From contig CANNSB010000002.1 of assembly GCA_947510165.1 (NCBI GenBank), positions 1 through 64,000 of the forward strand: 64,000 bases of DNA, given 5' to 3'. Shown piece after piece: positions 44,339 through 52,652 of this stretch. Each line of letters begins with the position of its first letter. The first letter of the stretch is position 1. This stretch comes from an uncultured Clostridia bacterium. GTDB lineage: Bacteria > Bacillota > Clostridia > Oscillospirales > Ruminococcaceae. The notes under the pieces were generated by a model. The model did not search any database, was not told the origin of the DNA, and worked only from the letters and a program-made list of their open reading frames with translations. The position numbers and the translations under genes are program-made.

Positions 44339-46411
44339 ATGGGTAAAAATATAGATAGATATAAATTAGGGTCAATTTTTTTATCAGTTATATTTTTTTT
44401 TACAGGAATAATAAATTGTAATAGTGTTGTAAGTGCGGATAGCAAAAAAACTAAAGCGGTTTATACATTGAAGATGTATAAATATCTAGAAGATCCAACA
44501 GGAATAGGTGTAGGAGAATTGGGAGAAGTTATAAAAGATAATATATTACTGCCTGGACAAAAATTTGTTTTAACAATGGCATTAGATAATTTTGATTCTG
44601 TCCACGGTATAGCTGGACTAGATAGTGTAATATCATATGATTCTGCTAGATTTAATTATTTGGGAATTCCTGGTGCAGGAGATCATGATAGTATTATTGG
44701 TGGAGATGAATTTAATTTATCAGATATATCTCAGAATATATTTGATTTAGGTTTTCCAAAATTAGGTGCAAATAGGGATAAATTATCATTTGGAGGTATA
44801 AATAAATATAAAAATTATCTTATAGAATATCCGACAAGGATAGATAATGAAAAAGCTCCAGAAAAGATGAGGTCGATATATTCTAATGTATATTATGCAG
44901 ATACTAAATATGAAAAAAATGAAATATTTGATTTTGAAAAAAATAGGGATGATAAAAATATAATAGGATCATATCTGTTTGAAGTTAAAGAAAATCCTGG
45001 AATAACAGTTGGGATAGATGGATTTATGGTTGATCCAGATTTTATAACTATTTCATACTATGATACAGAATCACTTACATCGGTAAAATATCTTAAAGAA
45101 GATGTAGAGTCGGGAAGTAGTATATTTGATGAAATAGAAGATTTAACACCTTTAAACCCTATAATATTAGATAAAACAGCGGAAAATATAACAGATGATA
45201 TAGATCATGAAGTTGGAACAAGAACCATTACAGTAGGGAATTTAAAAGGATTATTAGAGGTTCCAATAGGTGCAGAAATTGTTGTATATGATAAAAATGA
45301 AGTTGAGTTAGGAAGAGAGATTTCCACTGGGGGTTCTGTAACTGTAAATATTGACAGGGGAACGGATGATAAAAACGCAAGTATTAATCTAGGCGGTGGT
45401 TATAAAATTGTTCCTGTTATTTCGGGTGATAAATCAACTGCGGTTGTACATGAAGTTATAAAAAGACATAATTATATAAAAGAAAATTTAAATATGGGTG
45501 AACTAGGAGAGTTTCCTCTTGGAACGGATCTAGCAGGATTAGATGATAAAGCTGATGAAGTTATAATTACATTTGATATAAAAACAGGATTAGAAGCATC
45601 AATAGGAGCTTTGGAAAAGGATAAACCTAAAATTAATGGAGTTAGTCTTGGAAAATGGAATTTTATAAATCCTGATGATAATATGATTTTAGGAAATCAT
45701 ACTATAAAAAGTATATTTTTGGACAGTATAATAGGAGAAGATACTATTATAAATAAAGATGAAACTTTTATAGGAACAGGAAATATATCAATAAATAGAA
45801 TTGCTACACCAGAGATTATTTTAGGGAATGGAAATGCACTAGATAAAGATATTAAAGATGGTACAGATGATATAACAACATTATACCAGTATTATGGTCT
45901 AGGATTTAGAGATGATTTTAGAGCTATAAATAGCTATGGGATAGATGTTACATCTAAAGTAGAGAGAAGAGTTATATCCGATTCTATAGTTGATTTTAAA
46001 CTTCCAGAGTTTAAGAGCAATGAAAGATTAGATGATTTAAGCGATTCTATATTGGACGCTACAAAGATTGTTATTAAAAACTTTGAAATAATATATTCTT
46101 TTTTAGATATCGATGGAACAGAGATATCAATTTCTAGAAAAGTCAAAGTTTTACATAGATTAGGTGATATAGATAGAAATGGATTTATTGAAGTTTTAGA
46201 TAGAGATATTATGAATGATTTTGTACTAGGATATACAAAAGAATTGGATCTAATAAAAAATCCAGAGACGCTTAAATACATTATAGATATTACAAGAGAA
46301 GGTGAAGCGGATTTAGGAGATTCGTCTAAAATTCAACAACATACGACAGGGTTAGAGAAAATTAGACAGATATATTCTATTATATCTGACGATGAACCAA
46401 TAAATAAATAA
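44339..46411 (+). CDS. Secreted protein with cohesin-like and dockerin-like modules (P3)
   Basis: A 690-aa exported protein, third of the four and closest to P4. ATG 44339 is preceded by AGGAG (44326-44330) at eight bases, so the ATG at 44321 is not used. Signal peptide about 1-34 (LGSIFLSVIFFFTGIINC). Cohesin-like domain about 38-260: YTLKMYKYLED, LPGQKFVLTMALDN, GIAGLDSVISYDSARFNYL and the GIPGAGDHDSIIGG / NLGFPKLGAN motifs shared with P4. Middle module near 290-350 (TRTITVGNLKG, INLGGGYKI). FRD Ig-like module near 520-600 (GFRDDFRAINSYGIDVT). Dockerin-like end from about 608: GDIDRNGFIEVLDRDIM and DITREGEADLGDSSKIQ. No anchor motif. Own terminator. Confidence 0.8.
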   Translation: MGKNIDRYKLGSIFLSVIFFFTGIINCNSVVSADSKKTKAVYTLKMYKYLEDPTGIGVGELGEVIKDNILLPGQKFVLTMALDNFDSVHGIAGLDSVISYDSARFNYLGIPGAGDHDSIIGGDEFNLSDISQNIFDLGFPKLGANRDKLSFGGINKYKNYLIEYPTRIDNEKAPEKMRSIYSNVYYADTKYEKNEIFDFEKNRDDKNIIGSYLFEVKENPGITVGIDGFMVDPDFITISYYDTESLTSVKYLKEDVESGSSIFDEIEDLTPLNPIILDKTAENITDDIDHEVGTRTITVGNLKGLLEVPIGAEIVVYDKNEVELGREISTGGSVTVNIDRGTDDKNASINLGGGYKIVPVISGDKSTAVVHEVIKRHNYIKENLNMGELGEFPLGTDLAGLDDKADEVIITFDIKTGLEASIGALEKDKPKINGVSLGKWNFINPDDNMILGNHTIKSIFLDSIIGEDTIINKDETFIGTGNISINRIATPEIILGNGNALDKDIKDGTDDITTLYQYYGLGFRDDFRAINSYGIDVTSKVERRVISDSIVDFKLPEFKSNERLDDLSDSILDATKIVIKNFEIIYSFLDIDGTEISISRKVKVLHRLGDIDRNGFIEVLDRDIMNDFVLGYTKELDLIKNPETLKYIIDITREGEADLGDSSKIQQHTTGLEKIRQIYSIISDDEPINK

Positions 46412-46424
46412 AAAAATATCACAT

Positions 46425-46472
46425 ATAAAAGATAAAGATATAAAAATAAAATTTTATATCTTTATCTTTTAT
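46425..46472 (+). terminator. Terminator after P3
   Basis: A 21-bp, very AT-rich perfect stem (46425-46445 / 46452-46472) with a 6-base loop, 14 bases after the stop codon. Confidence 0.8.
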
Positions 46473-46552
46473 ACTATATTTACAAAATTATTAATATAAA
46501 ATAACGTTAATATTAAAACTGGTTAAGAATTATCTCCTTTTACGTATTTCTG

Positions 46553-46581
46553 TTGCAAAGGTTATTTATTATGTATATAAT
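46553..46581 (+). promoter_or_regulatory. Promoter of P4
   Basis: TTGCAA (46553-46558), 17 bases, TATAAT (46576-46581). The leader to ATG 46663 is about 75 bases. The rest of gap 46473-46552 shows no structure. Confidence 0.8.
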
Positions 46582-46662
46582 ACATAGATAAGAATAGATG
46601 ATAAATATTTTGTTTAAAATATATTTTAATTGTCTATATTTTACTTAGGGAGTGATTATTTT

Positions 46663-48750
46663 ATGCTTAACAAAAACTATACTAGAAGAATAGCTGCTTT
46701 ATTTATTTGTTTCACATTATTTTTCAGCTTTTTTACACCTAGTGATGTTGGTTTTGCACTTAATGCAGATAAAAAAATAGCGTTAGATTTTTTAAAAACA
46801 ACTAGTCCAAAATATAATTTAAGAATTTATGAATTTATTGAGGATGATAAAGGAAATCCTTCAATGGGTAAAGAGGTTTCTAGCGTTTATCCAAATGATA
46901 AAGTTGTCGTAACAATTTCGTTAGACAATCTTGCAGTAAACTCTGGATTTGCTTCATTTGAGCATAGTCTTCATTATGACAAGGGTGTTGTTGATTATCT
47001 AGGACTTCCTGGTGCTGGAATTGATCACGAAGCCGTAGGTGGAAGTTATCTAGAAGATATCGATCAAAAGTCTAAAGACTATTTTAATTTAGGGTTTCCA
47101 GAAACTGGATTAAATACAAAGTTTATTAGTCTTGGAGAAGAAAATTCTTATGATAAAACATTAATAGAATACCCAGCTTATATAGATTACGGAAATACAA
47201 AACATCCAAATATAAGATCTATATACTTTAGTGCGAGATATGAGGTTGATCCTCCTGTATATGATAAATCAAAAATTTTCTTTTTAGAAAAAAATGTTTC
47301 TGATCAAAATATTTTGAGTTCTTATGTTTTCCAAATAAAAGAAAATCCAAAAAACACATCAGGGGAGTCTATATTTGCTATAGATCCATCATCTTTATTA
47401 CTTTCATATTATAATACAGAAAATATAGTTGATACTACAGACCTTTATGAAACTGTAGGGCCAAATAATATATTTGATGTTATAGAAAAACCAGGACCTG
47501 TAAATCCTGATATAGTTGTTCCATCTCCAGAAAATATTACAGATACTATTGATGAAGTTAATAGAACTAGAACAGTAAGTGTAGGTAATGTAAAAGGAGA
47601 AACATCTGTTCCTATAGGAACATTAATAAAAGTTTATGATCCTAAAGGGAATCTTTTAGGAGAAAAAACAGCTAGTACAGATGGTTCTGTAACTGTTGAT
47701 ATAGTTCGAGGAAGCGATGAAAAAAATGCTGCTATAAATCTTGGTGGAGAATATAGAGTTACAGCTCAAGCAAAAGACTATCCACATGAAAGTATAGCAA
47801 CACCACATATAGTTAAATCTATAAACAATAAAATAATAGCTGATGTAATAGTGGAAGATAGAGAACTTACACCAGGCAGTTCTCTAGGAAAGCTACCAAC
47901 GACTGCTTCAGATATTCCTGTATTAGCAGATCAAAACACTGGATTTGAAAACGGAGAGTATAAATTAGATAGTATTAATTTAGCTTCTTGGAAATTTGCA
48001 GATCCATCAGTAGATTCTAGTATGCTTGGAACTCATGATGTTGAAGCTGATTTTATATTACCAGTGGGTGTATCTAATCCAGATAATAAATTTAAAGCCA
48101 AATCTAAAGTAACTATAAAAGAAAAAATATTATCAAAAATCACTTTAGGTAAGGGAAATGCATTGGAAGCAGATATAGAATCTGGAAAAGATAAAGAAAC
48201 AGATATATATACCTATTATGATCATAACTTTAGAGATAAATTTTTAGCAGTTGATGATAAGGGAATTGATGTAACTAAAGATGTTGAAAGAACTATCTCT
48301 AAAAAAGGTTCAACTAATTCAGTTTCTTTGCCAAAATATTTAAATAATGAATCTATAAATCTTAATATAATTATTGATAATCCTACAGGATTTTTTCAAC
48401 AAGATTTAGTTATAAAATATACTCTTAAAGGAAAAAATATAGATCCTGAAACAGGAGAGATAGAGATTCTTGCAGAGGATGAAAGAACTGTAAAAGTTAT
48501 TCATAAATTAGGAGATTTAGATAGAAACGGTATTATAGATGCTAGAGATAGCAAGATCATAAATGATTATGTTTTAGGATTTGGAACGGATATAAAACCT
48601 TTATTCACACCAGAAATTATAAAACTATTAGTAGATACTAATAGAGATAGTCAGGTGGATTTAGGTGATGCCCATGAAATAATTGCTCATATGAGAAAAT
48701 TATCAAAGATAAAACAGGATTATACTTTTGTTGCAGATGATTATTTATAA
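46663..48750 (+). CDS. Secreted protein with cohesin-like and dockerin-like modules (P4)
   Basis: A 695-aa exported protein, last of the four. ATG 46663 follows AGGGAGTGA (46647-46655) by seven bases; the longer frame from TTG 46630 is rejected. Signal peptide 1-33 (IAALFICFTLFFSFF). Cohesin-like domain about 45-265 (YNLRIYEFIED, YPNDKVVVTISLDN, FEHSLHYDKGVVDYL, GLPGAGIDHEAVGG). Middle module near 300-365 (TRTVSVGNVKGET, INLGGEYRV). FRD module near 520-605 (NFRDKFLAVDDKGIDVT). Dockerin-like end from about 616: GDLDRNGIIDARDSKII and LVDTNRDSQVDLGDAHEII, both loops with near-complete calcium ligands and so the best-formed of the set. It aligns with P3 along its length, pointing to tandem duplication. 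Confidence 0.82.
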   Translation: MLNKNYTRRIAALFICFTLFFSFFTPSDVGFALNADKKIALDFLKTTSPKYNLRIYEFIEDDKGNPSMGKEVSSVYPNDKVVVTISLDNLAVNSGFASFEHSLHYDKGVVDYLGLPGAGIDHEAVGGSYLEDIDQKSKDYFNLGFPETGLNTKFISLGEENSYDKTLIEYPAYIDYGNTKHPNIRSIYFSARYEVDPPVYDKSKIFFLEKNVSDQNILSSYVFQIKENPKNTSGESIFAIDPSSLLLSYYNTENIVDTTDLYETVGPNNIFDVIEKPGPVNPDIVVPSPENITDTIDEVNRTRTVSVGNVKGETSVPIGTLIKVYDPKGNLLGEKTASTDGSVTVDIVRGSDEKNAAINLGGEYRVTAQAKDYPHESIATPHIVKSINNKIIADVIVEDRELTPGSSLGKLPTTASDIPVLADQNTGFENGEYKLDSINLASWKFADPSVDSSMLGTHDVEADFILPVGVSNPDNKFKAKSKVTIKEKILSKITLGKGNALEADIESGKDKETDIYTYYDHNFRDKFLAVDDKGIDVTKDVERTISKKGSTNSVSLPKYLNNESINLNIIIDNPTGFFQQDLVIKYTLKGKNIDPETGEIEILAEDERTVKVIHKLGDLDRNGIIDARDSKIINDYVLGFGTDIKPLFTPEIIKLLVDTNRDSQVDLGDAHEIIAHMRKLSKIKQDYTFVADDYL

Positions 48751-48783
48751 AATATAAATAACTCTAGAATTAAAATATAAATA

Positions 48784-48819
48784 ATAAAAGGAAAGGCGTT
48801 TATGCTCCTTTCCTTTTAT
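48784..48819 (+). terminator. Hairpin after P4
   Basis: A perfect 13-bp stem (48784-48796 / 48807-48819) with a 10-base loop. It overlaps the first ATG of the downstream frame (48802), a reason to place the mscS start further in. Confidence 0.75.
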
Positions 48820-48846
48820 AATTGTAGAGATGGGAAAACGATAAAA

Positions 48847-49650
48847 ATGAAGATAAAACATTTCATAGATGCATATGGCGAAAAAATTATTATTTCTTGT
48901 ATAATTTTTATTATTGGTTTTTTTCTTATAAAATATTTAAATAAAGCATTAAAGAAGGCTATAGAAAAAAGCAAATTAGATAAGACAATAAGTGTATTTT
49001 TAATATCAATATTAAAAATACTATTATATATAATTTTATTTATAATAATATTTTCAAATTTAGGAGCAGATTTAAATTCTCTTGTAGCAGTTTTAGGGGT
49101 TATAGGTTTAGCAATTTCTCTTGCAGTAAAAGATACTCTAGCAAATTTATCAGGAGGGATGTTGATTTTATTTTCTAAACCATTTAATATAGGGGATTAT
49201 ATAGAAGTTGAAGATGTTGAAGGTGTGGTTGACAGCATATCTATTTTACATACAAAGCTTCATACATATGATAGAAAAACAATATATATTCCAAATGGTA
49301 TAGTATCAAATCAAGCAATAACGAATCATTCTGAGGAAAAAATTAGAAGATTAGATATATCTATAGGTATAGGATATGATGATGATTATAACAAGGCTAA
49401 AGAGATTTTAGAAAGTATAATTAAAGAATCAGAAATTAGTATATTAGATCCAAAGCCAGTTGTAAATATTTCTGAGTTTTCACAAAGTTGTATAAATTTG
49501 TCTATTCGAGTATGGGTCAAATTAGAAGATTATTTTAATCTAAAATTTTATCTATATGAAAAAATAAAATTTTATTTTGATAAAGAAGGAATAACCATTC
49601 CATATAACAAATTAGATATAAATATTATAAAAAATGAGAAGATTAATTAA
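48847..49650 (+). CDS. MscS-family small-conductance mechanosensitive channel
   Basis: Membrane channel that opens under tension and releases solutes on hypo-osmotic shock. Residues about 12-95 contain three transmembrane helices; the pore-lining TM3 is Gly/Ala-rich (GVIGLAISLAVKDTLANLSGG), followed by the beta domain (FNIGDYIEVEDVEGVVDSI, PNGIVSNQAITNHS) and alpha/beta C-terminal region. 267 aa is typical of the minimal MscS. I use ATG 48847 (MKIKHF), with GGGAA ten bases upstream; ATG 48802 lies inside the P4 terminator. It converges on prfB, overlapping it by 8 bases. Confidence 0.92.
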   Translation: MKIKHFIDAYGEKIIISCIIFIIGFFLIKYLNKALKKAIEKSKLDKTISVFLISILKILLYIILFIIIFSNLGADLNSLVAVLGVIGLAISLAVKDTLANLSGGMLILFSKPFNIGDYIEVEDVEGVVDSISILHTKLHTYDRKTIYIPNGIVSNQAITNHSEEKIRRLDISIGIGYDDDYNKAKEILESIIKESEISILDPKPVVNISEFSQSCINLSIRVWVKLEDYFNLKFYLYEKIKFYFDKEGITIPYNKLDINIIKNEKIN

Positions 49651-49664
49651 TCTTCTCATTTTTT
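49629..49664. terminator. Shared palindromic terminator with both stop codons inside
   Basis: A perfect 36-base palindrome (18-bp arms meeting at 49646/49647). The mscS stop (49648-49650, plus) and the prfB stop (49645-49643, minus) both lie at its centre. The outer six A-T pairs give a U-tract in each direction. Confidence 0.92.
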
Positions 49665-50746
49665 AAATAAGCCTTTATAAAACCGTCTATATTTCCATCC
49701 ATAATAGATGCAATATTTCCTTCTTCATAGTTTGTTCGATGATCTTTAACAAGGGTATAGGGCATAAAAGTATATGACCTAATCTGAGATCCCCAAGAAA
49801 TTTCTTTTTTAAAACCTTTTATATCTTCAATTTTTTCTAGATTTTTTTGTTGTTTAATTTCAAAAAGTTTAGATTTTAAAACTTTTAAACAGGTAGATTT
49901 ATTTTTTCCTTGACTTCTTTGAGTTTGGCAGGAAACAGTTATACCTGTAGGAAGATGAACAATTCTAACAGCAGATTCTGTTTTATTTATATGCTGACCG
50001 CCAGCACCGCTGGCACGAAATGTGTCTATCTTAAGATCAGTGTCTTTTATTTGTATGATTATATCATCATCTATTTCAGGAACAACTTCTACAGAGGCGA
50101 ATGAAGTGTGTCGCTGTCCAGAAGAGTCGAATGGGGATATACGAATGAGACGATGTACACCAACTTCAGATTTTAAAAATCCGTAAGCGTTTTGTCCAAT
50201 TACAGTTAAAGATATAGATTTTAGACCGGCATCTTCTCCATCTAAAAATGATATTACTGATATTTTAAATTTTTTCATCTCTGCCCATCTTGTATACATT
50301 CGGTAGAGCATCTGTGTCCAGTCTTGAGCATCTTTTCCACCAGAGCCAGCATGTAAAGTTATAATTGCGTTATTTTTATCATATTGATATGAAAATAGAG
50401 TATTTATAGTTTGATCTTCTAATTTTTTTTCAACTATTTGTATATTGTGAAATATATCATCTATTATAGAATAGTCATTATCATCTATAGCTATATTTAA
50501 AAATTCTGAAATATCTTCTAAGGAAGAAGATATTTCATTATATATTTTTATTGTATTTGAGAGAGATTTTATAGTTTTTAATATAGATTTCATCTCAGTA
50601 TTATGCCAAAAATCTTCTTTTGAAGAAATAGATTCTAAATTTTTTAATTCTAATTCTAGGGTGGAAATTTTTAGAGAAGAATATAATTCTTCTAAATCAA
50701 TTTTAAGTTTTTTGTACTTAAAGCTGATATCATCAAATGTTATCAT
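49643..50746 (-). CDS. prfB: Peptide chain release factor 2
   Basis: RF2 recognises UGA/UAA and triggers peptide release. The SPF anticodon-like motif (RISPFDSSGQRHTSF) identifies RF2, and GGQ is at 249-251 (ASGAGGQHINKTESA); that glutamine is the PrmC target. Many prfB genes need a programmed +1 frameshift near codon 25; here the whole 367-aa protein is in one frame and there is no in-frame UGA, so that autoregulation is missing. The N-terminal coiled coil is present. Own promoter. Confidence 0.95.
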   Translation of the reverse strand: MITFDDISFKYKKLKIDLEELYSSLKISTLELELKNLESISSKEDFWHNTEMKSILKTIKSLSNTIKIYNEISSSLEDISEFLNIAIDDNDYSIIDDIFHNIQIVEKKLEDQTINTLFSYQYDKNNAIITLHAGSGGKDAQDWTQMLYRMYTRWAEMKKFKISVISFLDGEDAGLKSISLTVIGQNAYGFLKSEVGVHRLIRISPFDSSGQRHTSFASVEVVPEIDDDIIIQIKDTDLKIDTFRASGAGGQHINKTESAVRIVHLPTGITVSCQTQRSQGKNKSTCLKVLKSKLFEIKQQKNLEKIEDIKGFKKEISWGSQIRSYTFMPYTLVKDHRTNYEEGNIASIMDGNIDGFIKAYLKNEKIN

Positions 50747-50780
50747 ATATAAATATAAACTCCATATTTCTTTTATAAGT

Positions 50781-50809
50781 ATTATATTATAGAATTTTTA
50801 TAAAGTAAA
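50781..50809 (-). promoter_or_regulatory. Promoter of prfB
   Basis: On the minus strand TTTACT (50809-50804), 17 bases, TATAAT (50786-50781), 35 bases before the ATG. Confidence 0.6.
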
Positions 50810-50819
50810 GATTTATTAT

Positions 50820-50848
50820 TTGAAAAAGAAATAATAAGATGATATAAT
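50820..50848 (+). promoter_or_regulatory. Promoter of the RING-like gene
   Basis: TTGAAA (50820-50825), 17 bases, TATAAT (50843-50848), 32 bases before ATG 50880, divergent from prfB. Confidence 0.75.
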
Positions 50849-50879
50849 CATATTAAGCATTGATATACGGAGGTATTGA

Positions 50880-51761
50880 ATGAATAAATTTTTTAATGAA
50901 GATTGTGTTATATGTTCTATAAAAATAGAAGAAAATAATGATATAGTAGTTTGTCCTGAATGTGGTGCACCGTTTCACAGGGGTTGTTTTAAAAAACAAG
51001 GATTTTGCAGTTATCATAAAGATAAAAGTATAGATAGTGATAATTTTTTTTGGAAAGAACAAAATCCAAAGGATATTATAAAAAGCACATCCCAAGATAA
51101 ATTCATATGTGATAAATGTGGAAAAGAAAATCAATCTAGTGGAATTTTTTGCGAATCTTGCGGCGGTGATTTAAATAAAAATATGAAGTCTTTTCAAAAA
51201 TATCCTTCAAATTTTTTAAATCAAAATAAAGATATTATAGATAGCGGCGAAGATATTGATGGGGTTGCTGTTAAAGATATTGCTATGTATATAGGAGAAA
51301 ATGCAAATTATTTTATACCGAGATTTAGAGAATTTGATAAAAAAAATGGAAAAAAATATATTATAAATCTTTCTTGTTTATTTTTAGATTTTTATTATTT
51401 TATATATAGAAAAGTTAATTTATTTGCTATTTTTCTTATAATTTTATTTTTTTTAATGTCTATTCCAAGTGTATTAACAACTATTTATACAAATAGTTCT
51501 TCAACATTTGTAATGCTATCTTTTATATCTATAATGTTGTCTTTTTCTATTAAATTTTATATAGCTTTTTCATTTAACTATATATATTATAAAAATGTTA
51601 TAAAGAAGATAAAGCGTATAAAGAAGAACTCTATTTCTAATGAAGAATATATTTTAAATATAAGTACCAAGGGTGGAGTTTCTAGAATTGGAGTATTTAT
51701 TATTGCGTTTATTCTTCTATTTGTACCAATGATTATATCTGGGATGTCTACATTTTTTTAG
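50880..51761 (+). CDS. Prokaryotic RING-finger-like zinc-binding membrane protein
   Basis: A 293-aa protein with an N-terminal RING-like knuckle: Cys9-x2-Cys12, Cys25-x2-Cys28, His33-x2-Cys36, Cys43-x2-His46, followed by a zinc ribbon Cys77-x2-Cys80 / Cys91-x2-Cys94. The second half has three or four hydrophobic segments (from LFLDFYYFIYRKVN) resembling the DUF2628 class. I recall the combination of a prokaryotic RING finger and DUF2628 in Clostridia, with no known function. GGAGG is upstream of the ATG. galU follows 20 bases later and may share the transcript. Confidence 0.8.
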   Translation: MNKFFNEDCVICSIKIEENNDIVVCPECGAPFHRGCFKKQGFCSYHKDKSIDSDNFFWKEQNPKDIIKSTSQDKFICDKCGKENQSSGIFCESCGGDLNKNMKSFQKYPSNFLNQNKDIIDSGEDIDGVAVKDIAMYIGENANYFIPRFREFDKKNGKKYIINLSCLFLDFYYFIYRKVNLFAIFLIILFFLMSIPSVLTTIYTNSSSTFVMLSFISIMLSFSIKFYIAFSFNYIYYKNVIKKIKRIKKNSISNEEYILNISTKGGVSRIGVFIIAFILLFVPMIISGMSTFF

Positions 51762-51781
51762 AATAGGTGTTGTGAAAATAT

Positions 51782-52651
51782 ATGAAGATAAAAAAAGCAA
51801 TAATCCCAGCAGCAGGATTTGGAACAAGAGTTCTTCCTTTAACCAAGTGTTTACCAAAAGAGATGATTCCTATAGTTGATAAACCTTCTATACAATATAT
51901 AGTTGAGGAAGCTGTTAGAAGTGGTATAGAAGATATTTTAATAGTTATTAGTAGAGGGAAATCTTTAATAGAAGACCATTTTGATTATAATCCAGAATTA
52001 GAAGAAAAACTTATATCTAATAATAAAATGGAGCTTTGTAAGCAAGTTAGAGAAATTTCGGAGCTAGCAAATATATATTTTATTAGACAAAAAGAGCCTA
52101 AAGGTTTAGGGGATGCTGTTTTATTAGGTAAAGAGTTTATTGGAGATGAAAGTTTTGCGGTTTTATATGGTGATGATGTTATATTAGGTGAAAATCCAAC
52201 CTGTAAACAACTTTGTGATGCACATATAAAATATGGTAAATCAGTAGTAGGGATTAAAGAGGTTCCTCAAAAAGATATATATAAATATTCTTCTATGAAG
52301 CTTTCTAAAAAAGAAGAAAATATATTTGAGATAACTGATATGATAGAAAAGCCAAAAAAAGGAGAAGAATTTTCTTTATACTCTATATTGGGCAGATGTA
52401 TTTTAACACCCAAAATTTTTGATATATTAGAAAAAACAAACAAAGGATCTGGTGGAGAAATCCAGCTCACTGATGCTATGAAGGTGGTTTGTTTGGATGA
52501 GGGAATAGTGGGAGTTGATTTTATTGGAGATAGGTATGATATGGGAAATAAATTTGGAATATTAAAAGCTTCTATAGATGTCGGTCTTTGTCATCCAGAA
52601 ATAGGTGAAGAATTAAAAAATTATATAAAGTTTCTTTCCAATATTATATAA
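51782..52651 (+). CDS. galU: UTP-glucose-1-phosphate uridylyltransferase
   Basis: Makes UDP-glucose for cell-wall polymers, glycolipids and galactose metabolism. The nucleotide-binding N-terminus (IPAAGFGTRVLPLTKCLPKE) and PIVDKPSIQYIVEEA are diagnostic; VLYGDDVI and a conserved GKLG-like region toward the end support it. 289 aa is standard. It converges on comFC with one base between the stops. Confidence 0.95.
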   Translation: MKIKKAIIPAAGFGTRVLPLTKCLPKEMIPIVDKPSIQYIVEEAVRSGIEDILIVISRGKSLIEDHFDYNPELEEKLISNNKMELCKQVREISELANIYFIRQKEPKGLGDAVLLGKEFIGDESFAVLYGDDVILGENPTCKQLCDAHIKYGKSVVGIKEVPQKDIYKYSSMKLSKKEENIFEITDMIEKPKKGEEFSLYSILGRCILTPKIFDILEKTNKGSGGEIQLTDAMKVVCLDEGIVGVDFIGDRYDMGNKFGILKASIDVGLCHPEIGEELKNYIKFLSNII

Positions 52652-52652
52652 A

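Noticed and set aside
38376-48750. Cellulosome scaffoldin gene cluster
   Set aside because: A scaffoldin has many cohesins, usually a CBM and anchoring modules, with dockerin enzymes nearby. Here each protein has one cohesin-like domain and no CAZyme, CBM or SLH domain is present.
48802-48846. ATG 48802 as mscS start
   Set aside because: It lies in the loop of the P4 terminator, and the first 15 residues are not MscS-like.
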